This document shows, piece by piece, positions 60,116-64,000 of a stretch of 64,000 nt of DNA. The stretch comes from Candidatus Brocadia sp. (lineage in GTDB: Bacteria > Planctomycetota > Brocadiia > Brocadiales > Brocadiaceae): positions 248,001 through 312,000 of the forward strand of contig SOEU01000002.1 of assembly GCA_021646415.1 (NCBI GenBank), given 5' to 3'. The first letter of the stretch is position 1, and each line of letters opens with the position of its first letter. The translations under genes were made by a program, and so were the position numbers. A model generated the notes under the pieces. It was given only the letters and a program-made list of their open reading frames with translations. It had not been told where the DNA came from and ran no database searches.

Positions 60116-62404
60116 TTATTTAGTATTCGTATGAAGTGCTGCTGAAAGATTACTATCAAGCTTTGACACAAAGGCATCATAAGTATAAGAAATACTAATA
60201 TCACCGTTGTAATAAGGATCGTAAGAAACCGGATTTGTTGGGAAGTTTGAAGAGCGAGTCTCACCTGCCACATAAATATTTCCACCTGGACCCAGGGCAA
60301 TAGAGTGAGCAATATCTCTATAATATCCACCCAAAAAGGTAGATGCAATGAGACTTTTTAAATCATTGCTCAGCTTTGATATAAAGGCATCAAAAAAGAC
60401 ACCTTTGGAAGTAGTATAAGCACCCGGAGTAGTTGGGAAGTCTGGTGATCCCGTGTAACCTGCAATGTATATATCCCCTCCTGAGCCGATTGCTATGGAA
60501 TTGCCCACATCATCATCCGCCCCTCCCAGAAATGTAGATGCAAGAAGGTGTGTCAAATTCCAATTGAGCTTCGATACAAAGGCATCGCCATTATGAAACG
60601 AAGTATCATAAGCGCCATGTGTGGTTGGAAAGTCTAATGATTCAGTTTGACCGGTTACATAGATATTCCCACGTGAGTCTATGGCAATAGAAGTGGCAGA
60701 ATCATCTGTAGTTCCTCCAAGATAGGTGGATGCAAGAAGGTGTGTTAAATCCCGATCTAACTTTGAGACAAAGACGTCACCAAAACCCCCATTAAAGGAG
60801 GTATCATAAGCGCCGATACTTGCAGGAAAGTCAGACGACCAGGTCTCACCACTTACATAAATATTCCTGTCTGAATCTATAGCTATCGAAGTGCCATAGT
60901 CGTTATCGGTTCCCCCCAAATAGGTGGAAGCAAGCAGGTGGGTTAAATTCCAATTCATTTTCGATATAAAGACATCCCCATTGTCAAACGAAGTATCATA
61001 AGCGCCGGGGATTGTTGGAAAGTTTGATGACAAAGTCCTGCCGGTTACATATATGTTATTTCCACCCGGATCTAAAATGATAGCATGAGCATGATCATCT
61101 GACGACCCTCCTAAATAGGTGGATGCGAGAATGCGGGTTAAATCTCCATTCAGCCTTACCAAAAAGGCATCACTAGAACCACTTTTCGAAGTATCAAAAA
61201 CATCAGGAGTAACGGGAAAGTCCGATGATGAAGTTTGACCGGTCACATAAATATTTTTAAAAGAATCTATGGCTATGGAACGCACATAATCCTCGGAGGC
61301 TCCTCCTAAATAGGTAGATGCAATAAGACGTGTTAAATCACCATTTAGTTTTGTTACAAAGATATCACTGTCACTATAAGAAACATCATATGCGCCTGTT
61401 GATACCGGAAAATCTGAAGACATAGTATAACCAGCGACAACGATATTTTTATCTGAATCTATGGCTAGAGAATAGCCATAATCCGAATCAAGACCTCCCA
61501 AATACGTAGAGGCAAGAAGCGGATCAATGATGAGTTCCTTTGTCCTGTCATAAGCTGCTACTTTGAAACCGTAAGCCAGTTGCAGGTTATCTGTTTCTGG
61601 TTTCGAGCAGCAGGGTTCAGACAGAGAATGAAATACTTGTAATTTTCGTTTTGGGATTTTCGGATTTGAGAGGTTTACTTCTGCATTCTGACTGCTGACT
61701 TCCGGCTCCCGCAGCCGATATTCAACATCGACCACAACTCTCTCACCATGTATCTCCTGATATGCTGCAGGCCTTGTAAATACAACGGTTCCTAACTCTG
61801 TCTCCGCCTCAAGCTGTCCTTCTTCATTTACCTTTACGGCATTTGCCCCGTTCAGTTTTATTTTTATTTGGTTCGGGTTTGCGCCGGGTTTCACCGTAAA
61901 TAGCTTTTCCATATTATTTCCAAACGCCTTCAGCCGTAAGCTGATACCCTCATACACCTCCCCAAGGTTAACAACATCATATGTTGAGATATTACTTTTC
62001 CATCTGGATGGGTCCTTCCCTTTAAAATAAGACACTTTTGTTGCCGTCTTTCCTTCTCCTTTTATTTTTTCTACTTTCCCACCGATAAACTCCTCCTTGA
62101 GGATCGCTTTTTTTGGCCATTTCTCATCTGAAATTTTCTCACGCATTTGCGGCAATGAATAGACGAGTTCCCCACCGTTCGTTATAAATATGTTTCCCCC
62201 AAAAGTATTTGCAAAAAATGCTACTCTTTCATCCATCTGTTGTTCATTGGCGATGAAAGGAATTTGGAGTCTTTGCGTTTTTTGCATAAATGCTGCTTTT
62301 GATGGTTTGTTTTTATCCTTCTGTTCATCCGGAAAAAATGGCGGAAAAAACACTGCCACAACAAGTACCGATCCAAATAAAAAAAGTTTATTCCCCCGGT
62401 TCAT
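60116..62404 (-). CDS. secreted SBBP-repeat beta-propeller protein
   Basis: The 762-residue protein has an N-terminal signal/anchor segment (about 5-25). An N-terminal domain of about 260 residues follows (IANEQQMDERVAFFANTFGGNIFITNGGELVYSL), then seven repeats that each start LxASTYLGG or LxASTFLGG and contain AIDSxxNIYVTGxTxSSDFP and DAFVSKLN. These are SBBP repeats, which build a beta propeller on the cell surface. Such proteins are large and variable in planctomycetes and myxobacteria. The ligand is unknown. It is convergent with the cytochrome genes and faces the psd gene head to head. Confidence 0.92.
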   Translation of the reverse strand: MNRGNKLFLFGSVLVVAVFFPPFFPDEQKDKNKPSKAAFMQKTQRLQIPFIANEQQMDERVAFFANTFGGNIFITNGGELVYSLPQMREKISDEKWPKKAILKEEFIGGKVEKIKGEGKTATKVSYFKGKDPSRWKSNISTYDVVNLGEVYEGISLRLKAFGNNMEKLFTVKPGANPNQIKIKLNGANAVKVNEEGQLEAETELGTVVFTRPAAYQEIHGERVVVDVEYRLREPEVSSQNAEVNLSNPKIPKRKLQVFHSLSEPCCSKPETDNLQLAYGFKVAAYDRTKELIIDPLLASTYLGGLDSDYGYSLAIDSDKNIVVAGYTMSSDFPVSTGAYDVSYSDSDIFVTKLNGDLTRLIASTYLGGASEDYVRSIAIDSFKNIYVTGQTSSSDFPVTPDVFDTSKSGSSDAFLVRLNGDLTRILASTYLGGSSDDHAHAIILDPGGNNIYVTGRTLSSNFPTIPGAYDTSFDNGDVFISKMNWNLTHLLASTYLGGTDNDYGTSIAIDSDRNIYVSGETWSSDFPASIGAYDTSFNGGFGDVFVSKLDRDLTHLLASTYLGGTTDDSATSIAIDSRGNIYVTGQTESLDFPTTHGAYDTSFHNGDAFVSKLNWNLTHLLASTFLGGADDDVGNSIAIGSGGDIYIAGYTGSPDFPTTPGAYTTSKGVFFDAFISKLSNDLKSLIASTFLGGYYRDIAHSIALGPGGNIYVAGETRSSNFPTNPVSYDPYYNGDISISYTYDAFVSKLDSNLSAALHTNTK

Positions 62405-62535
62405 ATTTTTACCATCCTCCTTTCAACAAGTTTCAATCATAATCGGAGAAATATCATATCAAATATTTTATGGAAAAACAGGACTTTTCTGGTATATATA
62501 TTCCATTTGCCCTTACATGAAAGAGAAATAACTTT

Positions 62536-63201
62536 ATGAGCATCCCATTGACAAAATACGGAATCAGGGAATTAATGATCTTTGGTATTCCCTGCGTTGT
62601 TGGAACAGGAGTCTCCATTGTAGTATTTCCATGGATTGTCCCTATTCCATTATTTTTTTTGGCCTTCTTGCTGAATTTCTTTCGCGACCCGAAGAGAGAT
62701 ACCCCGCAAGGTGCAGAATTGGTAATCTCCCCTGCAGATGGAACCGTATCTCATATCGTACCAGTCTTTGAAGAAAATTACCTGAAATGCGATACGACAA
62801 AGATCAGTATCTTCATGTCGGTGTTGAATGTGCATGTGAACCGTGTACCTGTACATGGCCGTGTCGAGTTCATAAAACACACAAAAGGCAAATTCCTGGA
62901 TGCCAGGGACGATGAGTGTTTCATCAGCAATGAAAACAATCTGATGGGCTTGTCTCTAATGGGAAGTCATAGAAAGATCGCAGTAAAACAAATTGCGGGC
63001 AAAATCGCCAAACGTATCGTATGCGCCTGTAAGGTAGGGGATATTTTTGAGCAGGGACAGCGATTCGGCATGATCAAATTTGGTTCACGGGTGGAGGTCT
63101 TTGTTCCCAATTCAGTTCAGTTTGAAGTGATGGTCAGGATAGGGGAAAAAGTGACGGCAGGAAAGACCATACTAGGGAGAATATACGATAGTAACCAATA
63201 G
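62536..63201 (+). CDS. psd: phosphatidylserine decarboxylase proenzyme, short (archaeal-type) form
   Basis: The enzyme makes phosphatidylethanolamine. The 221-residue protein has one or two N-terminal membrane segments (about 15-50), the core VISPADGTVSHI, SIFMSVLNVHVNRVPVHGRV and ENNLMGLSL, and the processing site FGSRVEVFVP, where self-cleavage before Ser gives the pyruvoyl group. It belongs to the short PSD-A branch. It has about 130 bp of upstream space shared with the SBBP gene. Together with pgsA it supplies the two main phospholipid branches. Confidence 0.94.
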   Translation: MSIPLTKYGIRELMIFGIPCVVGTGVSIVVFPWIVPIPLFFLAFLLNFFRDPKRDTPQGAELVISPADGTVSHIVPVFEENYLKCDTTKISIFMSVLNVHVNRVPVHGRVEFIKHTKGKFLDARDDECFISNENNLMGLSLMGSHRKIAVKQIAGKIAKRIVCACKVGDIFEQGQRFGMIKFGSRVEVFVPNSVQFEVMVRIGEKVTAGKTILGRIYDSNQ

Positions 63202-63259
63202 TTTATTTATGCATAGCGTCATTAATCAGATACGAATCCCCGTTTTCACGGGGACAAGC

Positions 63260-63324
63260 ATGTCATTCCCGCGGAAGCGGGAATCCAGAAAAATACTGGA
63301 TTCCGGGTCAAGCCCGGCATGACA
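63260..63324. repeat. REP-like double palindrome
   Basis: TGTCATTCCCGCGGAAGCGG followed by GAATCCAG pairs in part with CTGGATTCCGGGTCAAGCCC, and the ends TGTCAT/ATGACA are inverted. It is preceded by a CCCCGTTTTCACGGGG hairpin (63237-63253). It fills most of the gap between psd and ribE. Confidence 0.75.
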
Positions 63325-63423
63325 GACAGTTGTAAACTTATGTCGCTATGTATAGAACCGCAGTGAAAAAATGCAAAATTTTTATTATGAATTCTTCCTT
63401 TTGAATTCTAACAAATAATATTT

Positions 63424-64000
63424 ATGTTCACCGGCATAATCGAACATTTGGCATCAGTAAAAAACTTGTCTCTGAAAGCAGGGGGGGGCGAACTGTTTTT
63501 AGATTTTTCGGGCTTTTATGACGACCTTACGTTGGGAGAAAGTATTGCCATTAATGGAGTATGTCTCACGGTGAAAGAGATTTCGGGCAAGATTATAAGC
63601 TTTGATGTATCCAGTGAAACTTTGAAAAAAACCACACTGGGGAATTTACGCTACGGAGAAAATGTCAATATTGAAAGGGCGTTAAGGGTGAGTGACAGAA
63701 TAGGGGGACACTTTGTTACGGGTCATGTGGATGGTACAGGCGTCATAAGAGTGAAAAAAGAATCTGCCGATCAATGTACCGTGTCCTTTTCGGTCGAGAA
63801 AAAATTTACCGATATGATGATTGAAAAGGGTTCTGTTGCCATAGACGGCATCAGTCTTACAATCGTTGATCTTTTGGATGGCGCTTTTTCTGTGGCATTA
63901 ATCCCTTATACATTATCCTCGACTACCCTGGGATTCAGGAAGGCAGGGGATCCGGTGAATATCGAGATTGACACGATGGGGAAATGGATCAAAAAACTTT
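63424..64000 (+). CDS. ribE: riboflavin synthase alpha chain, N-terminal part (runs off the window)
   Basis: Riboflavin synthase dismutates two 6,7-dimethyl-8-ribityllumazine into riboflavin. The 192 codons seen contain the first barrel (MFTGIIEHLASVKNL, LGESIAINGVCLTV, KTTLGNLRYGENVNIERAL, DRIGGHFVTGHVDGTG) and most of the second (IEKGSVAIDGISLTIVDL, FSVALIPYTLSSTTLG), the duplicated structure of the family. The MFTGIIE start and the Cys in NGVCLTV are diagnostic. Only the last few residues lie past base 64000. Confidence 0.97.
   Translation, partial: MFTGIIEHLASVKNLSLKAGGGELFLDFSGFYDDLTLGESIAINGVCLTVKEISGKIISFDVSSETLKKTTLGNLRYGENVNIERALRVSDRIGGHFVTGHVDGTGVIRVKKESADQCTVSFSVEKKFTDMMIEKGSVAIDGISLTIVDLLDGAFSVALIPYTLSSTTLGFRKAGDPVNIEIDTMGKWIKKL

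Overview
The window is a moderately AT-rich bacterial chromosome segment. It most likely comes from an anammox-type planctomycete (Brocadiales-like). That is an inference from three things: a dense cluster of multihaem c-type cytochromes that includes CX3CH and CX4CH haem motifs next to a cytochrome b6-like protein, flagellar stator genes together with an L,D-transpeptidase, and a mix of ordinary bacterial housekeeping genes with archaeal-like DNA repair genes. No rRNA or tRNA gene was found.  Layout. 1-7.8 kb: 5' part of ftsH (reverse), two radical SAM proteins, a BaiN/HI0933-type flavoprotein, an old-yellow-enzyme oxidoreductase, sfsA, a frameshifted M28 peptidase, and a small remnant in which the two ends of a FEN-1 flap endonuclease are joined. 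7.8-9.9 kb: accessory DNA with a solitary integron-type gene cassette (attC-like ends, no integrase), a 149-bp MITE with a 9-bp target duplication, and palindromic repeats. 9.9-14.1 kb: 5-formyl-THF cyclo-ligase-like protein, stand-alone LigD 3'-phosphoesterase, phosphoribosyltransferase and a Hel308-like helicase. 14.1-17.2 kb: a hicBA toxin-antitoxin pair lying between two direct copies of a ~260-bp structured element, a membrane protein, and a second hic locus whose toxin is frameshifted. 17.3-21.9 kb: ferrous iron uptake (two YkgJ proteins, FeoB, RseC-like protein, DtxR-FeoA regulator). 22.5-26.9 kb: MotA, MotB, a MotB paralogue without the proton-carrying Asp, an L,D-transpeptidase, a cyclodeaminase-like protein and a Cys-rich protein. 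27-29.7 kb (reverse): membrane protein, small basic protein, RNase III and a NYN protein. 30.1-39.5 kb: a long housekeeping run pheA-tpiA-secG-yicC-gmk-coaC-dut-ftsK-rimO-pgsA.  40.7-51.5 kb is a type I-C CRISPR-Cas locus: cas3, cas5c, cas8c, cas7, cas4, cas1, cas2 and an array of 13 full 37-bp repeats. It is unusual in three ways. A decayed cas6, which type I-C does not use, sits upstream. A four-helix-bundle gene lies between cas7 and cas4 and overlaps cas4. The first codons of a second, broken cas4 remain directly after cas7, so the current four-helix-bundle/cas4 pair probably replaced an older cas4.  51.6-55.1 kb: CbiM and PDGLE metal-uptake components, an rRNA methyltransferase, a small zinc-ribbon protein and a CDF metal exporter with a Fur-type palindrome upstream. 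55.5-60.0 kb: five tightly packed genes for a predicted membrane electron-transfer complex (b6-like protein, 11-, 6- and 12-haem cytochromes, second b-type membrane protein). 60.1-64 kb: a secreted SBBP beta-propeller protein (reverse), phosphatidylserine decarboxylase and the 5' part of riboflavin synthase.  Several families of short palindromic dispersed repeats occur between genes, and one lies in frame inside a cytochrome gene. Together with the pseudogenes (fen, M28 peptidase, hicA, cas6, cas4) this shows repeated local decay and rearrangement around a stable core.
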